Shown here: one piece after another, positions 10,235 through 19,537 of the stretch
Position numbering within the stretch: position 1 is the first letter of the stretch
Layout of the letters: each line of letters begins with the position of its first letter
NCBI GenBank assembly: GCA_964389005.1
Contig: CAYMCV010000001.1
Location: 1-64,000 of the forward strand
From: CAYMCV01 sp964389005
GTDB taxonomy: Bacteria; Bacillota; Clostridia; Lachnospirales; Lachnospiraceae
Length of the DNA stretch: 64,000 nucleotides
Direction of reading: 5' to 3'
Made by a program: the position numbers and the translations under genes
Notes under the pieces: model-generated
Databases searched by the model: none
What the model saw: only the letters and a program-made list of their open reading frames with translations
What the model was told of the DNA's origin: nothing

Positions 10235-11299
10235 ATGTCGGAAGATATCATCAGAGAAGATTTGGAAGAACTGTTTCACAGGGAAATTGATTATACACGC
10301 TTTGACGGTAAGACCGTTTTGATTACGGGTGCATACGGAATGCTTGCATCGTATCTGGTTTATATGTTGGCTTTTTTGAATGAAAAAGGTCTGCATGTTC
10401 GCGTATTGGCACTTGTCAGGAGTAAGGCTAAATTCAATGCGAAATTTGGCGAGGATTTTACCCAAAAATATCCCGTCGAAGTCATTGAGAGTGATTTGCA
10501 TCAACCGATTGAAATTACCGAGCCGATTCATTTCATGATTCATGCGGCATCCATGGCGAGTCCGGATAAGTATGTCAAGTATCCCGTTGAAGTCATTGAG
10601 CCGAATATGATGGGAACCTATCATTTACTGTCATTGGCAAGACAGAAGAATATAGAGGGTTTTTTGTTATTTTCGACCGGCGATGTATATGGAGAGGTTG
10701 ATGTACCGGAACGAATTACGGAGGAAACTTATGGAAGGCTCGATCCGTTGGACCCACACAGTTGTTATGGAGAGAGCAAGCGAATGGCAGAGACATTGTG
10801 TTGTGCTTTTTATCGAGAATACGGTGTTCCTGCGGTAAGTGCAAGAATCAGCCATACATATGGTCCGACGATGGACACAGAACATGATCCGCGCGTATTT
10901 GCATCCATGTTAAAGTGTGCGCTTGACGGGACAGACATCATCATGCAGAGTGACGGAAGTGCATATCGTGCATTCTGCTATCTTGCGGATGCAACTGCCG
11001 CATTTATGACACTGTTGCTAAAAGGCACCCCCGGGGAAGCATATAACGTCAGCAATACAAATGAATTCATGAGCATTCGAACATTTGCAGAAATTGTTGC
11101 CGGTTTGCGGGATGATACAAAATGCAAAGTTGTCTGTCGTGAGAGACCGAAAGACGATAATTATCTTGAGAATCATAGGAACCGTGGCAATCTTTTAATC
11201 AACGACAAACTCCGAGAACTTGGGTGGGGCGCAAAATACACAACACGAGAAGGCATGATGAGAACTATGACTTATCTGCAGAATGCGAGGCGGAAATGA
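10235..11299 (+). CDS. NAD-dependent epimerase/dehydratase (extended SDR)
   Basis: A 354-residue nucleotide-sugar enzyme of the extended short-chain dehydrogenase family. The Rossmann motif reads GAYGMLAS (GxxGxxA, where GxxGxxG is usual). Y178 and K182 (YGESK) form the catalytic pair and STGDVYG precedes them. Overall likeness is to UDP-glucuronate decarboxylases and dTDP-glucose dehydratases, but the substrate is not determined. Its stop overlaps the start of the glycosyltransferase gene in an ATGA, so the two proteins are made together, suggesting one supplies or modifies a sugar for the other. Confidence 0.88.
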   Translation: MSEDIIREDLEELFHREIDYTRFDGKTVLITGAYGMLASYLVYMLAFLNEKGLHVRVLALVRSKAKFNAKFGEDFTQKYPVEVIESDLHQPIEITEPIHFMIHAASMASPDKYVKYPVEVIEPNMMGTYHLLSLARQKNIEGFLLFSTGDVYGEVDVPERITEETYGRLDPLDPHSCYGESKRMAETLCCAFYREYGVPAVSARISHTYGPTMDTEHDPRVFASMLKCALDGTDIIMQSDGSAYRAFCYLADATAAFMTLLLKGTPGEAYNVSNTNEFMSIRTFAEIVAGLRDDTKCKVVCRERPKDDNYLENHRNRGNLLINDKLRELGWGAKYTTREGMMRTMTYLQNARRK

Positions 11300-12279
11300 A
11301 AACAATCAGTATCATGATACCATGCTATAATGAAGAAGAGAACGTTTCGCCGATTGCCGATGCAATCACGGCGTTGTTTGACAACGAATTGTCTTCTTAC
11401 AATTATGAGTTGATTTTTATCGATAATGCGTCGACTGACCATACACGCGACATCTTACGTATGATGTGTGAAAAGAACAAACGTATCAAAGCAATTTTTA
11501 ACGTGCGTAATTTTGGGCAGAATAATTCGCCATATTATGGGTTATTGCAGACAACGGGCGACTGTACCGTATTGATGAGTTGTGATTTTCAGGATCCCGT
11601 GGAATTGATTCCGGAATTCGTACGCGAATGGGAGAACGGATATACACTGGTTACGGCAATTAAGAACGGAAGCAAGGAAAACAAGATTGTTTATTTATTT
11701 CGGAGCATGTACTACCGGATGTTTCGGAACATGAGCAATATTCAGCCGATTGAGCACTTTACGGGGTTTGGATTGTATGACCGTGATTTTGTCAATATTT
11801 TACGGAAACTTGAAGACCCTACGCCATTCCTGCGCGGCACGGTTGCAGAATACGCTTACAATCGTAAAGAGGTATTTTTTGTGCAACCCAAGCGTAAAAA
11901 CGGCAAAACACATAATAACTTCTTATCGCTTTACGATATTGCGATGCGTTCTTTTACAAGTTATACCAAACTCGGAATCAGAACGATGTCAATCATCAGT
12001 TTTATTCTGGGGGTGTTGAGCATCATTGCTGCAATTGTTTACTTTATTCTGAAATTGCTTTTTTGGTACAATTACCCGACGGGAGCCGCACCGATTCTGC
12101 TTGCGGTATTGATTCTCGGTTGTTTTCAGTTGTTTTTTATCGGACTGCTCGGAGAGTATCTTTTTAACATGAATGAGCGAATTATCAACAGGCCGTTGGT
12201 GGTTGAAGAGGAGCGTATCAATTTCGATTCCGATGAGGTAATATGTCAAGAAAACCATTCGGGAAAATCGAGCAGATAA
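11296..12279 (+). CDS. Membrane-anchored family 2 glycosyltransferase (DPM1/GtrB-like)
   Basis: A 327-residue GT-A fold glycosyltransferase. The N-terminal motif SIMIPCYNEEENV and SCDFQDP (the DxD-like metal site) fit GT2 enzymes that move a sugar from a nucleotide to polyprenyl phosphate. Two C-terminal hydrophobic helices (about residues 240-265 and 275-300) anchor it in the membrane, as in GtrB and dolichol-phosphate mannose synthase relatives. The start is ATG 11296, which overlaps the previous stop in ATGA. The longer frame from 11224 has no ribosome binding site. Role in cell-surface polysaccharide decoration is inferred. Confidence 0.9.
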   Translation: MKTISIMIPCYNEEENVSPIADAITALFDNELSSYNYELIFIDNASTDHTRDILRMMCEKNKRIKAIFNVRNFGQNNSPYYGLLQTTGDCTVLMSCDFQDPVELIPEFVREWENGYTLVTAIKNGSKENKIVYLFRSMYYRMFRNMSNIQPIEHFTGFGLYDRDFVNILRKLEDPTPFLRGTVAEYAYNRKEVFFVQPKRKNGKTHNNFLSLYDIAMRSFTSYTKLGIRTMSIISFILGVLSIIAAIVYFILKLLFWYNYPTGAAPILLAVLILGCFQLFFIGLLGEYLFNMNERIINRPLVVEEERINFDSDEVICQENHSGKSSR

Positions 12280-12292
12280 AAGAGAAAAAGGG

Positions 12293-12321
12293 TTGACGTT
12301 CGTAATTTCTCATGCTATACT
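12293..12321 (+). promoter_or_regulatory. Promoter for the BlaI/MecI-type regulator
   Basis: TTGACG (12293-12298), 17-base spacer, TATACT (12316-12321), 40 bases before the start codon. No clear TACA/TGTA operator of the BlaI type is visible. Confidence 0.8.
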
Positions 12322-12361
12322 ACAAACACGAAACAGATATCGTATTATTTAGGAGGACAAA

Positions 12362-12730
12362 ATGATGAAAGCACAACATGTAACGGAATGCGAATTGCTG
12401 GTTATGAAAAGTATCTGGTCAAAAGAAGACGATATGGCACTTCCTGCAATTGTAAGTCTTGTAAACGAGACTTATGGCAAGACATGGGCACCTCAGACTG
12501 TATCTACATTTTTAAAGAGACTCGTTACCAGAGGATTCTTGAGAATGTACCGTCAGGGAAGATCTTTTTACTATCATGAGATTATTTCCGAGAAGGAATA
12601 CAGCCAGTTGGTAATCGTTGACAGCGTTGATTTTTGGTGGGGCGGTGATGCTGCCGAAATGTTAAAAGCATTTAACGAGCAGAGAAAACTTACCAAAGAA
12701 GAGAAAGCTGCGATTAAGAAGTTACTGTAG
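12362..12730 (+). CDS. BlaI/MecI/CopY family transcriptional repressor
   Basis: A 122-residue winged-helix regulator. Residues 8-75 match the penicillinase repressor fold: ECELLVMKSIWSKED, then TWAPQTVSTFLKRLVTRGFL as the recognition region and a GRSFYYHE wing. The C-terminal part serves as a dimer arm. In BlaI and MecI the partner is a membrane protease sensor (BlaR1 or MecR1); none is encoded nearby, and no beta-lactamase is either. CopY-type members instead sense copper, and a copper ATPase lies 4.3 kb downstream, but no cysteine metal site is visible here. AGGAGG is at 12351-12356. Either of two adjacent ATG codons may start it. Confidence 0.9.
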   Translation: MMKAQHVTECELLVMKSIWSKEDDMALPAIVSLVNETYGKTWAPQTVSTFLKRLVTRGFLRMYRQGRSFYYHEIISEKEYSQLVIVDSVDFWWGGDAAEMLKAFNEQRKLTKEEKAAIKKLL

Positions 12731-12760
12731 TTGTCGGAAGGGGTATTTGGAAGAATATAG

Positions 12761-12813
12761 CGAGGTCTGTGACGGTGAATTGTTATACAATTGATTGAGC
12801 AGACCTCGTTTTT
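12761..12813 (+). terminator. Strong intrinsic terminator
   Basis: CGAGGTCTG (12761-12769) pairs perfectly with CAGACCTCG (12800-12808), followed by TTTTT. Confidence 0.9.
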
Positions 12814-12832
12814 ACGTTGATGGAGAGTGAAC

Positions 12833-13303
12833 ATGCATGATGATACAATCGATGGGCGACAGGATATGAATGTAATAGAGGAAGAATTGAAAAAAGTAAG
12901 AGGGAGCGAGCCGGAGGTATCGGAGAATTGGTCGGACAGGCAAATGATTGATGAGGAACATCGGGAATTTGATATTATGTATCGCCTGATGAAAAAGATG
13001 AAACAGAATCTTTGCTTTATGGAAGACCTTTTATCTGAGGGAATGCAACGCCAGTATCAACGTCGAAAGTGGAAATTGTATGAGGAGAGTTTCTGCGATT
13101 TTTATGCAGATGCGCTCAAAGAATATGAGGATGAAGAACTATCGCTGTCGGGAATTAAGAATGTTGTCTACAATAAAGAAGAAATCGGTAGTATCTTGAC
13201 CAAATTGCAAGACTTTCGGAAGGAAATCGAAGCCATGGAACGGCACATGGAATACTTTGGGAACATAAAGCTATTGCAACCGGATGAAAAAGAAGATTTA
13301 TAA
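12833..13303 (+). CDS. Hypothetical protein, acidic and helical
   Basis: A 156-residue soluble protein I do not recognise. It is rich in Glu, Lys and Arg, probably largely helical with coiled-coil potential, and has no signal peptide or membrane segment. GGAG at 12822-12825 sits seven bases before the ATG at 12833. A GTG at 12827 is too close to that site to be the start. It follows a terminator and precedes the promoter of the TIR gene. A role alongside the TIR protein is possible only by position. Confidence 0.65.
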   Translation: MHDDTIDGRQDMNVIEEELKKVRGSEPEVSENWSDRQMIDEEHREFDIMYRLMKKMKQNLCFMEDLLSEGMQRQYQRRKWKLYEESFCDFYADALKEYEDEELSLSGIKNVVYNKEEIGSILTKLQDFRKEIEAMERHMEYFGNIKLLQPDEKEDL

Positions 13304-13321
13304 TTCAATAGAGAAATATGC

Positions 13322-13350
13322 TTGACAAATGTGAAGCGGTTTGATATTAT
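13322..13350 (+). promoter_or_regulatory. Promoter for the TIR-domain gene
   Basis: TTGACA (13322-13327), 17-base spacer, TATTAT (13345-13350). A leader of about 100 bases follows before the start at 13459. Confidence 0.85.
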
Positions 13351-13458
13351 CGGATTGATAATAACAAATTGCTTTTTTGTTTTATTGACGATTTTAATCA
13401 GAATGGTTATCATAAGAATAGTGGTTGCGTTAAACGACACGCAGAAATGGAGAGTGTT

Positions 13459-16419
13459 ATGAATTTAAAAGAAACCAAATATGATGCATTTATCAGTTAT
13501 CGACATTCAGAACTGGATAAGTATGTTGCAGAAACCTTACATAGACAATTGGAGATGTTTCGTCTTCCCAAATCAATACTAAAACGACAGAAATTATCGC
13601 GTAAAAGGATTGAGCGGGTTTTTCGTGACAGAGACGAACTGCCGTTGGCAAGCAATTTGGCAGAGCCGATTACCGAGGCATTAAAGAATTCGGATTTTCT
13701 GATTGTCATCTGCTCACCGCGTCTGCCGCAGTCGCAATGGTGCCGCAAGGAGATTGAGACATTTATTGCGATGCATGGAAGAGAGCGAGTATTTGCCGTG
13801 TTGGCGGAAGGAGAACCGTCGGAAGCGTTCCCGACGCAGTTGCAATATGAAGATATAGAAGTGGTAAACGAGCGTGGAGAGAAAGAAATCGTTCGACGCA
13901 TGATTGAGCCGTTGGCTGCGGATGTACGCGGGAAGAATCGTTCTGAGATCAAGAAGAAAATTAGGGAAGAAGTGTTGCGTCTTGCAGCACCGATGTTTGA
14001 ATTAAATTATGATGATTTGAAACAACGTCATCGTGAGCAGCGTATGAAGAGAATTGTTGGTTTCACAGCTGCGATAGCGGGTGTGTTTTTGGCATTTGGT
14101 GCAGTCAGTACGACACTGGCATTGCGTATCAATCACCAATCCAAACTGATTGAACAACAGAATGTCGAAATATCTGCGAAGAACGATGAAATAACCGCGC
14201 AAGCGGAGCAGATTGCGTTACAATATACGGAATCGCAGAAGGATTATGCCCGTGCAATGGCTTCTGCATCGGAGCAAATGTTGGGTGACGGTAATTCTAT
14301 GGCGGCTGTATATACGGCGATGAGTGTACTGCCGGAGAATTTGGAACAATCTGAGATGCCGTATACACCGGAGGCAGAATATGCATTATCGAGAGCTTTG
14401 TATACCTATACGGCAGGCGGCAATTTCTTGCCTTATGATGTATATGATGCGGAATGCGAATTGAATTTTTACAAATTCAGTGAGGACGGGAGCAGAATGC
14501 TTTTGGCGGATAGCATTGACAGAGCAACAATATGGGATTTGGATACCCATGAAAAAGTGGCACAAATTCCGTGCAGTAGTTTGATTATGAGCAGCGACGC
14601 CGCATTCAAAGATAAGGATCATATTCTGTATAAAGGAAGCGGAGGCTTGATGGAGTATGATATTGTCAACCAGACCGAAAGAATGATTTCTGAGAATTTC
14701 AGTGGAATTGCAGTATATCCGGAACACAATAAGTATATCGTGTGTGGATGGAATATTGTTGAGTGCAGAGATTTGCAGAATGATGAAGTATTGTTTGAGA
14801 TGGATTTGCCGGAGAACCACATACATGATGCAGAAATTATGTATATTACAGATGATGGAGCATATATCATCATTGGAACAGAATCTGACGATAACTGTTA
14901 TCTATCAGTATATCGCGGAGATAACGGTGAATTTGTCAAAATGATTCAGATTACGGAAGGGACAATAAAATCAGTTACAGAAGCCGCAGGGAAACTGTTT
15001 GTCATAACCAACGCTACAAAGAATTTTATCTCAATGGAAGGGTGGTGTACCTGTATTGACTTAGCTTCTCTGGATGCAATATGGAGCAGAGTATGCATCG
15101 ATAAGTATATCTACAAGGGGATTTATTGTGAGAGCGAAGGACAGGAGAGATTTATCATTCAGACATATTACAATCTGATTTCGTTGGATGCAAATACCGG
15201 AGAAGAACTCTTTAGTCATCAAAGTGCAATTGAGATATTAAATATGTTTATGCCGGAAGATTCAGAGTCTGTTTTCTATATGTCGGAAGACGGATCGCTA
15301 TTCTTCTACAATATTTTTACAGGCGTAAATGCGGATATGTCTTACTTTATAGAGTCACCGAACAACCGATTGGGTGATTTCTATTGGAAAAAGGGTATAA
15401 TCTTTCTGTTCCCAAGGAACTCAACAGATATCTTGGAATATCGCATCATGGAAAACGGCAGTGCAGAGCCTATTGTAAAAATCGATTATGCAGCGCCAAT
15501 GGTAATCAGTCCCCAGGGAACCACTTATTTGGAGAATCATACGAGGGACGGTTTGGCGACAAAGAGTATGCAGCTAAAAGATATCAATACACAGGAAGTG
15601 ATTCAGAGTTTTGAAGCTCAGAAAGACGTGGCTGAATTTTGTTATGTCGGTGATGGGTCGGAAGCTGTAGCATTTATTGACAATTCCTGTAAGATATACA
15701 GTGTCAAAGACGGAAGTCTGATCAGAGAATTAAAGTTAGATGATGAAGATGATTATTTCTCGAGCAGATTCAGTCCGAGCGGAAAAATGTTGATCATATC
15801 CAAGGGAGTTCAGAATGGTGTCAGAGCATACTCTTTGGAAACCGGAGAGATTTTGATCAAAACACCGGATTGCGAGAAAGGTACCTCATTCAGTAATGTA
15901 TATTTTGCTGAAACAGCGGATAAATTGGCTTGTAGAGATGAGGATAAAAACGAATTCAGATTCTATCATATTGGGGAGGAACAACCATATCAGACTGCAG
16001 ATTTGAATCTTGGAAATGTCAACTCAATGACGTTTACAAGTGACGGGAAGTATTTTGTTACTTTGACCAAAGATTACAGCCTCGTATTCTATGACGCAGA
16101 GACTTTAGGAGAGGTTAAGACTTTTTATGACATACAAGCAGCTACGATTGACGGAATTACGTATTATGAAGGAATTGGTCGATATATTGTTGATATAGCG
16201 AGCGGCGCTTATATGCTGGATGAGAATCTGAATATTGTTGCGGAGATTTGGAGTTATTCGAGTTTCATTGTTGCCGAGAACAAGTTTGTTGTAAACGTTT
16301 CAAGAGAGGCAATGAAAATCCCATATTTTACGTATGAAGAATTACTCCAAAAAGGTGAGGAAAGAATTGAAGGATTTGAATTGTCAGAGAAGCTGAAAAA
16401 AGAGTATAATGTCAAGTAA
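13459..16419 (+). CDS. TIR domain - transmembrane - beta-propeller-like protein
   Basis: A 986-residue protein with a receptor-like layout. Residues 8-140 form a TIR domain (DAFISYRHS, FRDRDELP, SQWCRKE). Glu98 of that last motif is the position of the catalytic glutamate in NAD-cleaving TIR domains. One membrane helix follows at about 199-222, then a Gln/Glu-rich coiled coil (about 226-265). Some 700 residues of repeated beta-strand units resemble WD40 or quinoprotein propellers (for example YSVKDGSLIREL, YSLETGEIL, FYDAETLGEV). With the TIR domain inside the cell, the propeller would be outside. ATG 13459 has GGAG six bases upstream. Function is unknown; NADase signalling is an inference from the glutamate. 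Confidence 0.85.
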   Translation: MNLKETKYDAFISYRHSELDKYVAETLHRQLEMFRLPKSILKRQKLSRKRIERVFRDRDELPLASNLAEPITEALKNSDFLIVICSPRLPQSQWCRKEIETFIAMHGRERVFAVLAEGEPSEAFPTQLQYEDIEVVNERGEKEIVRRMIEPLAADVRGKNRSEIKKKIREEVLRLAAPMFELNYDDLKQRHREQRMKRIVGFTAAIAGVFLAFGAVSTTLALRINHQSKLIEQQNVEISAKNDEITAQAEQIALQYTESQKDYARAMASASEQMLGDGNSMAAVYTAMSVLPENLEQSEMPYTPEAEYALSRALYTYTAGGNFLPYDVYDAECELNFYKFSEDGSRMLLADSIDRATIWDLDTHEKVAQIPCSSLIMSSDAAFKDKDHILYKGSGGLMEYDIVNQTERMISENFSGIAVYPEHNKYIVCGWNIVECRDLQNDEVLFEMDLPENHIHDAEIMYITDDGAYIIIGTESDDNCYLSVYRGDNGEFVKMIQITEGTIKSVTEAAGKLFVITNATKNFISMEGWCTCIDLASLDAIWSRVCIDKYIYKGIYCESEGQERFIIQTYYNLISLDANTGEELFSHQSAIEILNMFMPEDSESVFYMSEDGSLFFYNIFTGVNADMSYFIESPNNRLGDFYWKKGIIFLFPRNSTDILEYRIMENGSAEPIVKIDYAAPMVISPQGTTYLENHTRDGLATKSMQLKDINTQEVIQSFEAQKDVAEFCYVGDGSEAVAFIDNSCKIYSVKDGSLIRELKLDDEDDYFSSRFSPSGKMLIISKGVQNGVRAYSLETGEILIKTPDCEKGTSFSNVYFAETADKLACRDEDKNEFRFYHIGEEQPYQTADLNLGNVNSMTFTSDGKYFVTLTKDYSLVFYDAETLGEVKTFYDIQAATIDGITYYEGIGRYIVDIASGAYMLDENLNIVAEIWSYSSFIVAENKFVVNVSREAMKIPYFTYEELLQKGEERIEGFELSEKLKKEYNVK

Positions 16420-16440
16420 GAAGTGAAAAGGAGCAAATGA

Positions 16441-17049
16441 ATGAAAGTTCTTTTAATTAACGGAAGTCCGCACGAGAAGGGATGCACATATACCGCATTG
16501 GAAATCGTAGCACAACGATTGGGTGCACAAGGAGTCGAGACGGAAATCATTTGGATTGGAAATCAACCGATTGGTGGGTGTATAGCTTGTGCAACTTGTA
16601 AAAAAACAGGAAAATGCATAATTGATGATTGTGTCAACGCAGTTTTGGAAAGACTGAATACAGCAGATGGTTTTGTATTCGGTGCACCGGTTCATTATGC
16701 GTCACCGACCGGCAACATGATTTCTTTCATGGATCGACTGTTTTATGCGGGAAGTGATAAGATGCGTTATAAACCGGCGGCGGTTCTGACGTCGGCGAGA
16801 CGTGCCGGTACCACAGCATCGTTGGATGTGCTTTCCAAGTATATTCAGTTTAATGATATGCCGCTTGTTACCTCACGGTATTGGAACATGGTTTATGCTT
16901 CTAAGCCTGAGGATGTGCAAAAAGACAACGAAGGTATGCAGATTATGCGTGAGTTGGGTGACAATCTGGCGTGGATTTTGAAGTGTGTGGAACTCGGAGC
17001 ACAAAACGGAATTACACATCCGATTCCGGAGGAAAAGATTTTTTCCTAA
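16441..17049 (+). CDS. Flavodoxin-family protein with iron-sulfur flavoprotein cysteine motif
   Basis: A 202-residue FMN-binding protein of the NADPH-dependent FMN reductase/flavodoxin superfamily. INGSPHEKGCTYTAL is the FMN phosphate loop and GAPVHYASPTGNM lies over the flavin. Between them CIACATCKKTGKC gives the spacing C-x2-C-x2-C-x5-C, which matches the compact cysteine motif of iron-sulfur flavoproteins and could hold a [4Fe-4S] cluster. AAAGGAG lies before the ATG. It is 21 bases after the TIR gene and 24 bases before copA, with no terminator seen, so it may be co-transcribed with both. Electron partner unknown. Confidence 0.88.
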   Translation: MKVLLINGSPHEKGCTYTALEIVAQRLGAQGVETEIIWIGNQPIGGCIACATCKKTGKCIIDDCVNAVLERLNTADGFVFGAPVHYASPTGNMISFMDRLFYAGSDKMRYKPAAVLTSARRAGTTASLDVLSKYIQFNDMPLVTSRYWNMVYASKPEDVQKDNEGMQIMRELGDNLAWILKCVELGAQNGITHPIPEEKIFS

Positions 17050-17073
17050 CGGCGGAGTGTCAGGAGGCAATCA

Positions 17074-19425
17074 ATGAAAAAAACACAGAAATTTCAAGTA
17101 CGCGGTATGGGATGTGCGGCATGTGTGGCTGCGGTTGAGAAGCATACGCGCGCACTAAAAGGAGTCGAGGTTTCGGAGGTAAATTTACTGACGAACAGTA
17201 TGTTGGTCACATACGATACGAATTTGTGTAATACGGAGTTACTAATCAAAGTGGTCGAAGATGCAGGCTTTACTGCAGAGGCCGAGGATGATGGGGATGA
17301 TGAGAATCCGGAAGCCGGTATGCGGCATCGGAAAGAGCGTCGAGAAGAAATCAAAGCCAAAGATAAACGAAGCGGCGTACGCATGAGAATCCGGCTGGTT
17401 TTGTCGATACTCTTTTGGGTGCCGCTGATGTTTCTTGCAATGTATCATATGTTCGGAGCCATCATACCGCAACGCATCATCAGTGCATTGGATGCACGTT
17501 TTCAAGGAACGCAGAATGCTTATTTTTATGCATTTTCGCAGTTCCTTCTTTTGCTTCCGATACTGGTATTGAATTATCGCTATTTTACCGGCGGATTTCG
17601 GGCGGTTTTGAAAGGAAGACCGAATATGGATACGTTGATTGCCATCGGAAGTACTGCGGCAACAGGCTACGGAATATATGCGACAATTGTAATGTATCTT
17701 GGTATGCGTTCAGGAAATGCAGTGCTTGCGGAGCAATATAGCCATGAGTTGTATTTCGAGACAGCCGGAACGATACTTACGTTGATTACGGTAGGGAAGT
17801 ATTTGGAGAGCGTCAGCAAAGGAAAAACAAAAGCGGCGTTGGAAAAATTGATGGATCTTGCCCCACAGAAGGCAATTGTAGTAAGAAATGGGAAAGAAAC
17901 AGAAATCCCAACAGACGAAGTGATGGTTGGGGATATTTTTATCCTAAAACCGGGTAGTCGTGTACCGGTTGACGGAATTGTGACAGAAGGACACAGTAGT
18001 GTCGATGAGTCTGCAATTACGGGAGAGAGCATGCCTGCGGAGAAAACAGTCGGGAGTAACGTTGTTTCCGCAACCGTGAATAAAGACGGTGTTTTGCGTT
18101 GTGAGGCTGTAAAAGTAGGAGATGATACAACACTTCATAAAATTGTGGAATTGGTGGAGCAGGCGGGAATGAAGAAGGCACCGATTGCAGGTCTTGCAGA
18201 CCGTGTTGCGGGTGTGTTTGTACCTGTGGTTATGGGAATCGCGGTGGTATCCATGGCGATATGGCTGATCTGCGGAGCATCTTTTTCATTTGCGATGTCC
18301 ATTGGTATCGCTGTTTTGGTCATTTCCTGTCCCTGCGCACTGGGGCTTGCAACCCCGGTTGCAATTATGGTCGGAACCGGCATTGGTGCGGGCAAAGGGA
18401 TATTGATTAAATCAGGAGAAAGCCTACAGGCAGCCGGTGAGGTGGATACGGTGGTATTCGACAAAACCGGAACGCTGACCAAGGGAGAACCTCAGGTAAA
18501 AGAAGTCACCGTATGGAGTACACAGTATTCCAAAACCGAAGTATTGCGGTTGGGAGCGATATTGGAAGAAGGAAGCGAGCATCCGCTGGCAAAAGCGGTT
18601 ATCAAACGTGCAGAAGAAATGCGCGAAAAAGAACTGACGCAAATACATGACAAAGCGAAAGTGGAGTCATTTACGGCGATTCCAGGAAAAGGAATCAAGG
18701 CGGTTTATCGCGCGGAGGCATTCATTATCGGAAATCGTGCTATGATGGACGAACATGAAATTGAGATATCCGATGAGCAGGAAATGCGGATTCGGGCGTC
18801 AGAGGAGAAATCATATACACCGTTGCTTATGGCAAAAGAACGGGAATTGGTTGGTATGTTTTCCATTGCGGATACGTTGAAAGAGACCTCAAAAGAAGCG
18901 GTTGCGGAATTGAAACATCATGGAATCAAAACCGTGATGTTAACCGGGGATTCCAAATTGGTTGCGAATCGTATTGGCGATGAGGTCGGTATTGAACAGA
19001 TTTTTTCGGAAGTTCTTCCTTGGGAAAAGGAACAATGTATTCGAGAATTGACCGAGAGCGGAAGCAAAGTTGCAATGGTTGGAGACGGAATCAATGACGC
19101 TCCGCCGTTGGTTGCGGCACATGTCGGGATTGCCATTGGTGCAGGAACGGATATCGCGATTGAGAGTGCAGATATTGTGTTGATGCACAGCGATCCGAAG
19201 GATGTTTATCGTGCAATCGCATTGAGTCGCGATGTGATGCGGAATATCAAGCAGAATCTGTTTTGGGCATTTTTTTACAACAGTATCGGAATTCCGCTTG
19301 CAGCAGGTGCGTTGTATCCGCTGTTTGGAATTCGTATGAATCCGATGTTTGGGGCGGCAGCCATGAGCTTAAGCAGCCTTTTTGTGGTTGGAAATGCATT
19401 ACGGCTTCGATTGAAAAAAAGATAA
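17074..19425 (+). CDS. copA: Copper-exporting P-type ATPase
   Basis: A 783-residue P1B-type ATPase. One N-terminal heavy-metal-associated domain carries GMGCAACV (C14, C17). The ion channel motif CPC is at 419-421, the phosphorylated aspartate in DKTGTLT is D463, and GESMPAE, EHPLAKA and GDGINDAPPL complete the set. The last two membrane helices hold FYNSIGIPLAAG and MSLSSLFVVGNALR, the pattern of Cu(I) pumps. It should export Cu(I) from the cytoplasm. AGGAGG precedes the ATG. No copper chaperone or CsoR is adjacent; the flavodoxin gene directly upstream is the only close neighbour. Confidence 0.95.
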   Translation: MKKTQKFQVRGMGCAACVAAVEKHTRALKGVEVSEVNLLTNSMLVTYDTNLCNTELLIKVVEDAGFTAEAEDDGDDENPEAGMRHRKERREEIKAKDKRSGVRMRIRLVLSILFWVPLMFLAMYHMFGAIIPQRIISALDARFQGTQNAYFYAFSQFLLLLPILVLNYRYFTGGFRAVLKGRPNMDTLIAIGSTAATGYGIYATIVMYLGMRSGNAVLAEQYSHELYFETAGTILTLITVGKYLESVSKGKTKAALEKLMDLAPQKAIVVRNGKETEIPTDEVMVGDIFILKPGSRVPVDGIVTEGHSSVDESAITGESMPAEKTVGSNVVSATVNKDGVLRCEAVKVGDDTTLHKIVELVEQAGMKKAPIAGLADRVAGVFVPVVMGIAVVSMAIWLICGASFSFAMSIGIAVLVISCPCALGLATPVAIMVGTGIGAGKGILIKSGESLQAAGEVDTVVFDKTGTLTKGEPQVKEVTVWSTQYSKTEVLRLGAILEEGSEHPLAKAVIKRAEEMREKELTQIHDKAKVESFTAIPGKGIKAVYRAEAFIIGNRAMMDEHEIEISDEQEMRIRASEEKSYTPLLMAKERELVGMFSIADTLKETSKEAVAELKHHGIKTVMLTGDSKLVANRIGDEVGIEQIFSEVLPWEKEQCIRELTESGSKVAMVGDGINDAPPLVAAHVGIAIGAGTDIAIESADIVLMHSDPKDVYRAIALSRDVMRNIKQNLFWAFFYNSIGIPLAAGALYPLFGIRMNPMFGAAAMSLSSLFVVGNALRLRLKKR

Positions 19426-19459
19426 ATATGAATAATCGAAACTTTTTATGTTAAAGGTA

Positions 19460-19487
19460 TTGACATTTTTAGCCATGCTGTTATATT
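19460..19487 (+). promoter_or_regulatory. Promoter for clpB
   Basis: TTGACA (19460-19465), 16-base spacer, TATATT (19482-19487). Neither a CIRCE inverted repeat nor a CtsR heptad pair was found near it, so the usual heat-shock operators are absent. Confidence 0.7.
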
Positions 19488-19537
19488 ACATATAGAACAG
19501 ATAACGCATAAAAGTTTTTTGACAGGGAGGTGTACTT

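Noticed and set aside
19426..19537. CIRCE or CtsR heat-shock operator before clpB
   Set aside because: Neither the TTAGCACTC inverted repeat nor the GGTCAAA pair could be found.
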